Position numbers and translations under genes: made by a program. 64,000 bases of DNA from Lachnotalea glycerini (GTDB taxonomy: Bacteria; Bacillota; Clostridia; Lachnospirales; Lachnospiraceae), in assembly GCF_003201285.1 (NCBI RefSeq), contig NZ_QICS01000001.1, positions 396,678 to 460,677 of the forward strand. The letters run 5' to 3'. Below, piece after piece: positions 36,113-44,640 of the stretch (positions are counted from its first letter, which is position 1; the number at the start of each line of letters is the position of its first letter). The notes under the pieces were generated by a model. It was not told the origin of the DNA. It saw only the letters and a list, made by a program, of their open reading frames with translations, and ran no database searches.

Positions 36113-37843
36113 TTATTGTGCAGGTTTATTATGATAAGATGCAAAATATTTAGAGAAAATCTTTTCGGAAGTACGAGTTGCCAGCGCTTGGGTAGTCAGA
36201 GTGGGATTGGGTCCTCCAAGTGAATTGCATAACACACTATTATCCGCTATGTACAACCTTTTTACCTGTAACGTCTCACAATCTGTATTTGTTACAAACC
36301 CCATACGCATGGTGCTTAATATATGAATATAGATGTCCGGTGACCAATTGGCACGTATTACTGTCTTGGCGCCGGCCTCTCTTAATATGTTTGCTGCAAT
36401 GACTGCCAGCTTATCTCTCTTAATTCTGTCTTTTTCACTTGGGTGATAGGTTATAATTGGAATATAGCCGTTTTCATCCTTTTGCTCCCTGTCAAGTATA
36501 ATTCCATTTTGCTGGCTGACTTCGTCATCTGTAAAGATTATCACACATAATGTTTTTTGATAATTCATCATAAATTCCTTAAGCTGTTCTCCGATGACAG
36601 CGCCTTCAAAATCCCAAGGAGACTCAGGATTTGTTTCATTTTCAAAATAGTAGCCTTTGTCACTCGATGCATAAAGTAGAGACGAAAATACACCTGGAGT
36701 ACAGCCAAAGGTTTGTATCACACCCAAACCCGGATAGTCAAAACGAACGGCTGAGTTTTGTCCTACATATGGTTTTATATTTGGCTTTCCAATATTCTCC
36801 ATTAATGTTGCTTCTTCATAAATCCCTGTCACGCAATCAAACCAATGATTTACCAGGCCTCTTCCAACCCATTCATTTTCGGGTAAGTTGGAATTCATCC
36901 ATAAACGAGGTGTTTCAATCGAACCGGCTGCCATAACAATAACATCGGCTCTATATTCGCTTATTTCTCCTGTCCAAGTATTTCTCACTATTACACCAAT
37001 GGCCTGCTTCTCCTTGTTTTCGTTCTCCTCTGTTAGTATTTGAATGACAAAGGAATTAGGCTTTACTTCAACATTACCCGTCTTTAGAGCATATGGAATA
37101 TAACTTGCAAAAGTAGAGCGTTTTGCCACCGCCTCCACAGCCGGTCCTATGTGACATCCATTGACACAATGTCCCCGAAAGCTGCATCCATATGGTTCAT
37201 AACTTTTCGAATTTTCCAATGTGTATTCAAAGGGCTGACTTCTACGTAAAATTGCATTTGGCTGCGCCCGATAACCCGGACTCATAATATCCTTTGTTTC
37301 TAATGGCTCCCAGCGTGCTCTTTGAGCACCGTAATAAAATAGTTCTTCCTTAGCTAAAGCAGGAGCCGGAGAAACAGACAGCTTTTTCTCAACTATTTCA
37401 TAATATGGAATTAATTCGTCATATGTAATTGGCCACACTCGATTGATTGCTTGTGGATAAGCTCTTGGTGAATTGCCCAGATAATGCAGTGTGCTTCCAC
37501 CAATTCCTGAATTTTGCCATGTAAAACCACCATGTGCAACACGCCTCTCCCATGGTCCCTGATTTCGATTAGCAGGTCCCCATCTGAATTTACCCGATAT
37601 AAGGCTATTCATATCGTCCTCTAAATCGGTAAAGCACTCTTTCAATATATCAATACTTAAGTCCTCATATTGAGATGAGCTTTTAGCACCTTGTTCATCA
37701 TTTGGCTTTGGCCACTTTCTATTTCCGTACCAAGGACCTGCCTCTAATAACAAAACCGAAACTCCTTTTTCTGAAAGCTCCCTAGCAACTACTGCTCCTC
37801 CGCCACCTCCACCAATTACGATTACTTCAAAATCCGACTTCAT
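36113..37843 (-). CDS. GMC-family flavin oxidoreductase (gluconate 2-dehydrogenase flavoprotein-like)
   Basis: 576 residues. FAD-binding Rossmann motif at the N-terminus (FEVIVIGGGGGGAVVARELS, then LLLEAGPW), substrate/FAD region NSGIGGSTLHYLGN, and a C-terminal HILSTMRMG with the family's conserved histidine. A cysteine cluster (YGCSFRGHCVNGCHIGP) occurs in the gluconate/sorbitol dehydrogenase branch. The start overlaps the stop of the subunit-3 gene by 4 bases (ATGA), so they are co-translated. Family members oxidise sugar acids or alcohols and pass electrons to a cytochrome c subunit. No cytochrome gene is present here. No Tat or Sec signal is seen on this subunit. Confidence 0.88.
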   Translation of the reverse strand: MKSDFEVIVIGGGGGGAVVARELSEKGVSVLLLEAGPWYGNRKWPKPNDEQGAKSSSQYEDLSIDILKECFTDLEDDMNSLISGKFRWGPANRNQGPWERRVAHGGFTWQNSGIGGSTLHYLGNSPRAYPQAINRVWPITYDELIPYYEIVEKKLSVSPAPALAKEELFYYGAQRARWEPLETKDIMSPGYRAQPNAILRRSQPFEYTLENSKSYEPYGCSFRGHCVNGCHIGPAVEAVAKRSTFASYIPYALKTGNVEVKPNSFVIQILTEENENKEKQAIGVIVRNTWTGEISEYRADVIVMAAGSIETPRLWMNSNLPENEWVGRGLVNHWFDCVTGIYEEATLMENIGKPNIKPYVGQNSAVRFDYPGLGVIQTFGCTPGVFSSLLYASSDKGYYFENETNPESPWDFEGAVIGEQLKEFMMNYQKTLCVIIFTDDEVSQQNGIILDREQKDENGYIPIITYHPSEKDRIKRDKLAVIAANILREAGAKTVIRANWSPDIYIHILSTMRMGFVTNTDCETLQVKRLYIADNSVLCNSLGGPNPTLTTQALATRTSEKIFSKYFASYHNKPAQ

Positions 37844-38448
37844 ACCTGTGTCTCCTTTTGTTCTTGACTATTTTTAAACACATGCCCAGGTACCGGACCT
37901 GGATAACCAACCTGATTCCAGCTTAATGGATAAAACTCAAGAATACGCTCATTTGGCATCTTTAGGCGTGTCATACCATAGCCAAACCACTCTGAATAAT
38001 ACCCCATCATAGTAATTCGTATAAGGTTATCGGTAATATTAAAAAAAATATTTTCAAATGGAAATAATAAATGTGAGGATGTATATTGATATTTTTTTAA
38101 CAAGGCCAAAGCCAACAACCGATCGTTTGGTGTCAGAGCCGAGAAATTCCCGCTCCCATTAAAATGAACAGGCTCCCTGTTTTCGTTTCTTAAAATCAGT
38201 TTCTCGGCAGCAACATTTAGCATTTCTGCTGTCGCTTCTGCCAAATCCGGGTGATATTCATTCAGCGTAATAATCAAATATTCGTCAATGAGAAAATCCA
38301 ATGCACCATAATACTGTATGTTACCATATTGCTCTGCCAGCTTGGGCGAGCGTGGAATCACAGCCTCTACAAAGGCCTCAAAAGTTTCTTTTGTTTGCTT
38401 TAGCGTATAGTCTAAGACTTTATCTTCACCATTCAACTCTGAATCCAT
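37840..38448 (-). CDS. Gluconate 2-dehydrogenase subunit 3-like protein
   Basis: 202 residues of the gluconate_2-dh3 family (ETFEAFVEAVIPRSPKLAEQ, GALDFLIDEYLI, ALTPNDRLLALALLKK, GYYSEWFGYG). In proteobacteria this small subunit carries a Tat signal that takes the flavoprotein out of the cell. Here no Tat or Sec signal is present, so the pair may stay in the cytoplasm or mother cell. It is the promoter-proximal gene of the set, 101 bases downstream of the nitrogenase-like operon. It is a required partner of the GMC oxidoreductase. Confidence 0.85.
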   Translation of the reverse strand: MDSELNGEDKVLDYTLKQTKETFEAFVEAVIPRSPKLAEQYGNIQYYGALDFLIDEYLIITLNEYHPDLAEATAEMLNVAAEKLILRNENREPVHFNGSGNFSALTPNDRLLALALLKKYQYTSSHLLFPFENIFFNITDNLIRITMMGYYSEWFGYGMTRLKMPNERILEFYPLSWNQVGYPGPVPGHVFKNSQEQKETQV

Positions 38449-38549
38449 TTCTTCCCACCTAGTTTTTATTTGCTGATTAATTTTATGTGCTAATACTTTT
38501 GATTATTACAGCTATCTTTTTTTGTAGGTGATAGGCAATTTATTGTAAT

Positions 38550-39698
38550 CTATTTCACTAAATGTTGATACCATAGCGCACTCAGATTCATTGCACCACG
38601 AAAGCCCATAAAAGGCAGCTCATAAGGATTGATATCATTAGATAGGGTGCTGCGTCTAATTTCTATATTGCATTTTCCGAAATTTTCCCTTAAGTCGTGA
38701 AGATCAGACATGTGAATTTCTCCTTTTTCTAAGTTAAAGCCTAATTCTATTGCAAAATCTTTTAAGCCCTTAGCAAGCTCATCCTCCTTACTAACCCATA
38801 TTTTGGCTTTGTCCTTTCGATAAGTCGTCCATTTCTTGCAATGATCAGTTGTATATGTGGTTTCCTCATATTCTCTCTTTATGAATGACTCATCTGCCTT
38901 TTTTCCAAGAATTTCTTCCAATGCATGAACAAAGCTAAGAGTCCCATCTAAGCCGTAAGGAGCCTGATAAAAATAAGGTATCCCATATCTTTTTTTTAGT
39001 TCTTTTGCTGCCTTAAGACCATCTTCTCGCATTACAAGAGTCAGCTCTGCCCCTGCTATATCATAAAAATCTTTTACACTTGAGGCGGCTCCGAATACAC
39101 AGGCCTTTTTCATATCAAAAGCCCCCTCCATAATACGGATTATCTCTGCACAATCAGACTGAAAGCAAGACCAGTCACAGCCTGAGCCAAGTAAATGAAA
39201 GCGAGCCTTTCTTCCTCTTTCTACATGAGTTGAATCAATCACTCCCAATCGATTTGGCAATTCTTTTACAAGCCTGTCATATGCTTCTTCCATCCCTTGT
39301 TTCATTTCTGATTTAAAATTACCTGAACGAAAACTCAAAATTGGAATCTTTGGGTATGAAGATTGAAGCTCATCTGCAATTGCCTCCAAATCGGTACCAA
39401 TCATTTCCGGTACACTTGAAGGCAACAAAAAGATTGCCCTTGCTTTATTCTCTTTTACAACTTTATCGACGCACGCTTCTAGTCTTTGGGTTATACCAAG
39501 AGCAATATCTTTTTCTGATAAATGCGTGGTAATCATCTTTGCATAGTTTACCAAACCGGTATAGCTCATCCATTTGTTAGCATAAAGCATATGCCCCATA
39601 GATCCATATTCTATGATTGCTGCATCATGAATTGGTGCCAGTGCCCATAGAAGTCCCATTCTGCCGGATGGATTCGGTGTTTGTTTATATAGTGGCAT
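38550..39698 (-). CDS. Nitrogenase component 1-like subunit, cysteine-poor (NifK/NflD-like)
   Basis: 382 residues. The ATG at 39698 is chosen because AAGGAGG lies 6 bases upstream; it overlaps the preceding gene by 14 bases. The protein has the oxidoreductase nitrogenase component 1 fold pattern: GRMGLLWALAPIHDAAIIEYGSMGH (shown here in pieces as LLWALAPIHD and IEYGSMGH), LLPSSVPEMIGTDL, LLGSGCDWSCF and VFGAASSVKDFYD. In NifK or BchB the first two segments carry cluster-binding cysteines. Here YGSMGH and PSSVPEMIG have none, so this subunit probably contributes little to iron-sulfur binding. It forms the second half of a heterodimer with the next protein. Substrate unknown. Confidence 0.8.
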   Translation of the reverse strand: MPLYKQTPNPSGRMGLLWALAPIHDAAIIEYGSMGHMLYANKWMSYTGLVNYAKMITTHLSEKDIALGITQRLEACVDKVVKENKARAIFLLPSSVPEMIGTDLEAIADELQSSYPKIPILSFRSGNFKSEMKQGMEEAYDRLVKELPNRLGVIDSTHVERGRKARFHLLGSGCDWSCFQSDCAEIIRIMEGAFDMKKACVFGAASSVKDFYDIAGAELTLVMREDGLKAAKELKKRYGIPYFYQAPYGLDGTLSFVHALEEILGKKADESFIKREYEETTYTTDHCKKWTTYRKDKAKIWVSKEDELAKGLKDFAIELGFNLEKGEIHMSDLHDLRENFGKCNIEIRRSTLSNDINPYELPFMGFRGAMNLSALWYQHLVK

Positions 39699-40956
39699 AA
39701 GCTTCCTCCTTGTATGCATTTTCCATTTGTGTCAATAGTGTAAGTGTACGCTCATATCCAATAAAAGGTACCTGAAAACGTCCTGTCTTAATACAGACAA
39801 CGTCCTCATCAAAACGATTACCGATGCAAAGACGAATATCCTCTTTTGTTGACAGAAAATCGGCCTCTTTTAAGAGCTTAGCTACAGGCTCGTCCTGTAC
39901 CATATAGGTAATCAGCGGATTAACTGAATAGGCAAGAATTTTCTCCTTCCATTCTCTCATAAAGACCCGATATTCCTCCAGGTGCAGAAGGCAAGGCTTC
40001 ATTGACAAAGAACATAAATATTCTGTCAAAAGAAGTACATCCTCTACAACTGCAGTAATGACAAAACGACTGTTTTTAAATTTTTTACGTATTTCATTTT
40101 CTTTTTGAAGTAAACTGTTAAAGCTTGTAAAATCAAAGGCTTCTGACAAGGTAAGCTGCTCTTGAATCTGCTGATAGCATTTATTGATAGCTTTAATAGA
40201 ATAGGAGCCTGCTAAAAAGATATAGGGAATATGATATTCTTGTTCCAGGCGTTTTGCCAAAGGCAGAAAATGAATTTGTGTTACAATTGTAAGTCTTGAT
40301 GCCGTGACCCTTTGAAATTCCGCAATCGAAAAGAACGCATTGATTTCCAATATCTCAAACGCATTATTTTTCAAACTCAGCTTTAGAAAATTTCCCTCTT
40401 CACCGCTGCACGAACCTAAGAATGCAACTTGATTATCTATTCTGTTTTGCTTTACACAAAAACTTAACAAAGCCTGATAGCTTTCATAAAAACCGGCTTC
40501 ATACCCATTTCTTTTATAATGAGCCAAGTCAATGCAAACTGCTTTCGTGACATGCTCTTCACAAAAGGCTTCTGCAATTTCTGCAATATCCTCTCCAATC
40601 AGCGCCGGGATACACGTCATGATTACTACAATTGCCTTTGCATTGTCTCTCTCCATTTCCTCAAGAGCTTTCGTTAAACCATCGCGACAGCCAAATACAA
40701 CCTCATTAGAGTCTAACACATAAGTATAGTGAAGTTCTTTGTTTGGACCAATGGGGGTATCCATTACATATCTACTGTAAAAACTACATTCTGGCATACC
40801 AACCACAAGACTTGACAAGCCTTCTATATTACGAATTGCAGATAATGCTGTATGCATTGGACAATGACAACCCGGTGATGCTCCCTCATGAGAAAATAAG
40901 ATTCCCTGATTACTCTCTATTTCTGACAGACGATAAGGAAACTTTGATTGCTTCAT
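39685..40956 (-). CDS. Nitrogenase component 1-like subunit with cluster cysteines (NifD/NflD-like)
   Basis: 423 residues from the ATG at 40956, set by AAAGGAG 6 bases upstream; the frame is open to 40989. It belongs to the nitrogenase component 1 superfamily. Candidate [4Fe-4S] ligands occur where NifD and BchN have them: Cys30/Cys32 in SPGCHCPMHTA, Cys57 in GMPECSFYSR and Cys115 in VIMTCIPALIGED. AFLGSCSGEEGNFLKLSL follows in the second domain. The residues that hold FeMo-cofactor in NifD (a late Cys and His) were not recognised, so it is not a nitrogenase proper. It is encoded 16 bases after the NifH-like reductase. Confidence 0.82.
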   Translation of the reverse strand: MKQSKFPYRLSEIESNQGILFSHEGASPGCHCPMHTALSAIRNIEGLSSLVVGMPECSFYSRYVMDTPIGPNKELHYTYVLDSNEVVFGCRDGLTKALEEMERDNAKAIVVIMTCIPALIGEDIAEIAEAFCEEHVTKAVCIDLAHYKRNGYEAGFYESYQALLSFCVKQNRIDNQVAFLGSCSGEEGNFLKLSLKNNAFEILEINAFFSIAEFQRVTASRLTIVTQIHFLPLAKRLEQEYHIPYIFLAGSYSIKAINKCYQQIQEQLTLSEAFDFTSFNSLLQKENEIRKKFKNSRFVITAVVEDVLLLTEYLCSLSMKPCLLHLEEYRVFMREWKEKILAYSVNPLITYMVQDEPVAKLLKEADFLSTKEDIRLCIGNRFDEDVVCIKTGRFQVPFIGYERTLTLLTQMENAYKEEAYATI

Positions 40957-40972
40957 AATAATCTCCTTTCTG

Positions 40973-41707
40973 CTATAGCATAGCTGCAAGTTCTAAATAA
41001 TTCTTTGTCATGTCACTTTCTGGGAAAGCACTGACCACCGTTTTTCCGATTGCTTCCGCTTGCTGCACCAACGGATTACGACCAATTTGATATACTACTT
41101 GTGTTTCGATTTCTGCCGCTGCATCACGCACGAGTGCTTCTTCGTTTTCTATATTTTTACTGTTTAGGATGATTCCGCGCAAAGAAGCATATTTTCTTTT
41201 TCCGAACATTTTAACTGCATATGCTATGTTGGAAGCTGCGTATAATGACATCATTTCGCCAGAAGAAACAATATAGACCTCTTCTGCATAACCTCCTCGT
41301 ATTGGCATGGCAAAGCCACCGCATACAACATCTCCTAGCACATCATAGATAACAATGTCAGGCTTGTATACTTCAAATGCATCTAATTCCTCTAGCTTTT
41401 CAAATGCTGTAATAATCCCTCTTCCTGCACACCCAACTCCCGGAACAGGTCCGCCTGCCTCTACGCAAAAGACTCCCTCATCTCCCTCATAGACCAAATC
41501 CTTCAGGCTTACATTTTCTTTATCTCTTAATAATTCAAGTACGGTCGCTATTTTTTTCCCACCCGTTAAATTTCTGGTGGAATCCGCCTTAGGATCGCAT
41601 CCAACCTGCATTACCCTATAACCACTGACTGCCAAAGCAGCAGACAAATTCGAAACCGTTGTTGATTTTCCGATTCCACCTTTTCCATATATCGCTATTT
41701 TTTTCAT
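40973..41707 (-). CDS. NifH/BchL-like iron-sulfur ATPase reductase
   Basis: 244 residues. P-loop GKGGIGKST at 8-16, switch region [12 protein letters not shown], and the two cysteines that bridge a [4Fe-4S] cluster between subunits: Cys93 in [11 protein letters not shown] and Cys129 in [12 protein letters not shown]. All key residues of a working dinitrogenase-reductase-type electron donor are present. It would reduce the component 1-like pair encoded downstream using ATP. Its start overlaps the end of the FecE-like gene by 4 bases, tying the reductase directly to metallophore import. It lacks the longer C-terminus of nitrogen-fixing NifH (about 275-295 residues). Confidence 0.92.
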   Translation of the reverse strand: MKKIAIYGKGGIGKSTTVSNLSAALAVSGYRVMQVGCDPKADSTRNLTGGKKIATVLELLRDKENVSLKDLVYEGDEGVFCVEAGGPVPGVGCAGRGIITAFEKLEELDAFEVYKPDIVIYDVLGDVVCGGFAMPIRGGYAEEVYIVSSGEMMSLYAASNIAYAVKMFGKRKYASLRGIILNSKNIENEEALVRDAAAEIETQVVYQIGRNPLVQQAEAIGKTVVSAFPESDMTKNYLELAAML

Positions 41708-42540
41708 CCTACCACCTTAATTCCTTTTTTTATTCCTGCTTCCACTGCTATTTTCCGATTGTTTAACCGATAGGAAATGCAGGTCGGCTTTTTCGTCCGT
41801 TCTTCTATCATAATATCAGCTTCAATATGATAAACCTCACGAAGCATCTCCTTTGTGATGACCTCTTTTGGTGTTCCCGTTCCCACGATATTACCATTCT
41901 TTAGGGCTATCAAATAGTCTGCGTAACGCGAAGCCATATTAATGTCATGAAGCACCATAACGATAGTGCATCCATGCTCCTTATTTAGATCCTCCAAAAG
42001 CTCCAATACCTCAAGCTGATATGCAACGTCCAAATAGGTTGTTGGTTCATCCAATAAAATCATATCTGTCTGTTGCGCCAGTGCCATGGCAATCCATACC
42101 CTTTGCCTTTGTCCACCTGACATATTATCGACACTTATTTCGCTTAATTCTGATAAATTCGTTACTTCAAGCGCCCACTTTACGATTTCCTTATCCTTTT
42201 CACTTGGCTTTCCAAACCCTTTTTGGTGGGCATAACGCCCGTATGAAACCAGTTCCCTGGCAGTAAGCCCCTCCGGTGCAATCGGACTTTGCGGAAGTAT
42301 CGCTAATTGTCTTGCAAAATCTTTACTTGAAAGTTCATATATGTTTTTTCCATCCAGATAGATGGCACCGTTTTTGGTTTTCATAATCCTACCAATAGCT
42401 TTTAATAAGGTCGATTTCCCACAACCATTAGGGCCAATAATAGTCGTGATTTTTCCAATTGGTATCTTGATACTTAAGTTTTTAATAATCGTATTATCTG
42501 CGTATGCTACTTCTATATTCTCTGTCTTAAATTCTCTCAT
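41704..42540 (-). CDS. FecE/FepC-type ABC ATPase of the metallophore importer
   Basis: 278 residues with Walker [17 protein letters not shown], signature [13 protein letters not shown], Walker [13 protein letters not shown] and the family tail region. DEPTTYLD and the AILPQSP Q-loop are typical for iron-siderophore, haem and cobalamin importers. Starts 5 bases after the permease gene and overlaps the NifH-like gene. Confidence 0.92.
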   Translation of the reverse strand: MREFKTENIEVAYADNTIIKNLSIKIPIGKITTIIGPNGCGKSTLLKAIGRIMKTKNGAIYLDGKNIYELSSKDFARQLAILPQSPIAPEGLTARELVSYGRYAHQKGFGKPSEKDKEIVKWALEVTNLSELSEISVDNMSGGQRQRVWIAMALAQQTDMILLDEPTTYLDVAYQLEVLELLEDLNKEHGCTIVMVLHDINMASRYADYLIALKNGNIVGTGTPKEVITKEMLREVYHIEADIMIEERTKKPTCISYRLNNRKIAVEAGIKKGIKVVG

Positions 42541-42545
42541 TTGTG

Positions 42546-43577
42546 CTACCTCTCTTTGACTTTACTTTTATTGTTGGTAATTAATAAAAAGATAAAATAG
42601 GGAGCTCCAAGAATTGCTGCCACGATTCCGGCAGGAATTTCACTGGGCGAAACAATTGTTCTACCTATCGTGTCAGCCAAAAGCACTAATATGGCACCTG
42701 TTATTGCACAAAACGGAAGAAGTATTTTATGCCTTGATCCTACCAGTCTTCTTGCAAGATGCGGTCCCAAAAGACCTACGAAGTGCAGACTCCCACTTAC
42801 CGTTACAGAAGCTGCCGCCAATGCTACTGCTGCAAACAGCAAACTCTTTTTTTCTTTATTTACCGCTACTCCAAGCCCTGAAGATAGCTCATCTCCAACC
42901 ATTAATAAATCCAGCTCCTTTGCTTTTAGGAAAAGATAAAGCATTCCTAGTACAATCCAAGGCAGCAGACTGACAACCAGTTTCCAGTTGGAATTCCAGA
43001 TGCTTCCTGCCTGCCATACAGCCAAAAAATTGTATTGGGTATCATCTAATTGAAGAACAATAATGGTCATCATTGCATTAATTCCCGCTTGTATCGCTAC
43101 TCCATTTAATATCAGCCTAGTTGAATTCAAGCCTGCGTTCTTTTGAATGGAAATGGAATAAAGAATTACGCTAGTCAGCAGTGCACCAAGCAAGGAGAAA
43201 AAAGGAAGAGTTAAGACACCGCCGATGCTTAGGGTTCCTGACAATGTCATGAAAATGACTACAACTATACCAGCTCCTGAATTAATCCCCATCAAACCCG
43301 GATCAGCCAACGGATTTCTTGTAATTCCTTGCAGCACACAACCCGATAGAGAAAAACCCATACCTACTAAAATGGCAATCACAATACGTGGAAGACGAAA
43401 ATCAAATATCACAAGATTTTCCCTTGCTTCTCCACCTCCTGCCAGAATTCGAAGAATATCCCGAAATCCGATTGGCGTATAACCTGCATTGATACTGATA
43501 AAAAACAATATCACCAAGATAAGAAAAGAAAGCATTAAAAATTCCCATTTATTTTGTTTTTGAAATAAGTGTTTCAT
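42546..43577 (-). CDS. FecCD-family permease
   Basis: 343 residues. The ATG at 43577 lies right after the stop of the previous gene and is preferred to the longer frame from 43631. About nine to ten helices with FecCD signatures: GCVLQGITRNPLADPGLMGI, LLGPHLARRLVGSRHK and VLLADTIGRTIVSPSEIPAG. It forms a heterodimer with the other permease for uptake of a chelated metal, haem or corrinoid. The family does not fix the ligand. Confidence 0.92.
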   Translation of the reverse strand: MKHLFQKQNKWEFLMLSFLILVILFFISINAGYTPIGFRDILRILAGGGEARENLVIFDFRLPRIVIAILVGMGFSLSGCVLQGITRNPLADPGLMGINSGAGIVVVIFMTLSGTLSIGGVLTLPFFSLLGALLTSVILYSISIQKNAGLNSTRLILNGVAIQAGINAMMTIIVLQLDDTQYNFLAVWQAGSIWNSNWKLVVSLLPWIVLGMLYLFLKAKELDLLMVGDELSSGLGVAVNKEKKSLLFAAVALAAASVTVSGSLHFVGLLGPHLARRLVGSRHKILLPFCAITGAILVLLADTIGRTIVSPSEIPAGIVAAILGAPYFIFLLITNNKSKVKER

Positions 43578-43578
43578 T

Positions 43579-44601
43579 TTAGGCCTTACCCCTTTCTTTT
43601 CTTGCATAATACAGAAAAATTGGAACACCAATCACCGATATGACAGCTCCTAGAGGGATTTCTGTAGGTGGTTGAATTGTCTTTGAAAAAATATCTGCAA
43701 GTACGACCAAAGCAGCTCCTTGCACCGCACTAATTGGTATGATCAAGCGATAATCAGAACCAACTAAAAACCTTGCAAAATGAGGAATCATCATTCCTAC
43801 AAATGTAATACTACCGCATAATGCAAAAGATGTTCCTGATAAAAGAACAACAATTAATGTCCCAAGTATTCTGGTCTGTCTGGTATTGACTCCAAGCCCC
43901 TTCGCCATTTCCTCTCCCATGTTCAATATAGAGATTCTTCTAGATAAAGCCATTCCAATTAAAGCACTGGCTAATATAACCGGTCCTCCTATTTTCAACT
44001 GCATCCAGCTTGTTCCTGACACATTTCCCATAGTCCAAAACATTATACTCTGAGAGGCATTGGCTGCTATGGCAATTGCCTGACTAATGGCTGAAAACAG
44101 GGTGCTTACAGTGGCACCTGCAAGCACAAGCTTCATAGGATGATTTCCTCCCGGCACCAGATTACTGATAATATGTACGCTCAATGCACCAAAGGCAGCA
44201 CCTAAAAACGTCATAATAATAATACTATAATAGCCCATGCCATTTAAGTATACCAACGAGATGGCCAGAAACAGTCCTGCGCCTGCACTCAATCCCATCA
44301 GTCCTGAATCTGCCAATGGATTTTTTGTCATTCCCTGCATCATGGCTCCTGCAACAGCCAAAGCTGCTCCAATTAATGCGCCAGAAAGTGCCCTGGGAAT
44401 TCGCATTTCACGAACTAGCAAATGCTCTGGATTAGTAACTTGAAAAGAAAAAAATGCATTTAAAACTGTGTTAATCGACAGATTCGCCGCTCCTGTCATA
44501 ATTGATATTAAAATAGCTGCTACAAGTACAAGAAAGCTGCCTGTTATTACAAGAATGCAGATTTGTACCCGTGTTTTTTTTGTTTGATAAGCGGCTTTCA
44601 T
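43579..44601 (-). CDS. FecCD-family permease
   Basis: 340 residues, same family as the neighbour: GAMMQGMTKNPLADSGLMGL, MMIPHFARFLVGSDYR and VVLADIFSKTIQPPTEIPLG. The first 30 residues contain a membrane helix (ICILVITGSFLVLVAAILI). It lies 39 bases after the exporter-fold ABC gene. Two different FecCD subunits point to a heterodimeric channel. Confidence 0.92.
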   Translation of the reverse strand: MKAAYQTKKTRVQICILVITGSFLVLVAAILISIMTGAANLSINTVLNAFFSFQVTNPEHLLVREMRIPRALSGALIGAALAVAGAMMQGMTKNPLADSGLMGLSAGAGLFLAISLVYLNGMGYYSIIIMTFLGAAFGALSVHIISNLVPGGNHPMKLVLAGATVSTLFSAISQAIAIAANASQSIMFWTMGNVSGTSWMQLKIGGPVILASALIGMALSRRISILNMGEEMAKGLGVNTRQTRILGTLIVVLLSGTSFALCGSITFVGMMIPHFARFLVGSDYRLIIPISAVQGAALVVLADIFSKTIQPPTEIPLGAVISVIGVPIFLYYARKERGKA

Positions 44602-44640
44602 CTTCAGCTCCTTTCTGGCCTTCTAACTGTTAAAGTGTCA

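Noticed and set aside
38550-41707. True nitrogen fixation (nifHDK)
   Set aside because: The NifH-like protein is short, the component 1 proteins lack recognisable FeMo-cofactor ligands, and no nifENB or other nif genes are present.
38550-41707. Dark-operative protochlorophyllide reductase (BchLNB)
   Set aside because: No other chlorophyll genes, the organism type is wrong, and the second subunit lacks the expected ligands.
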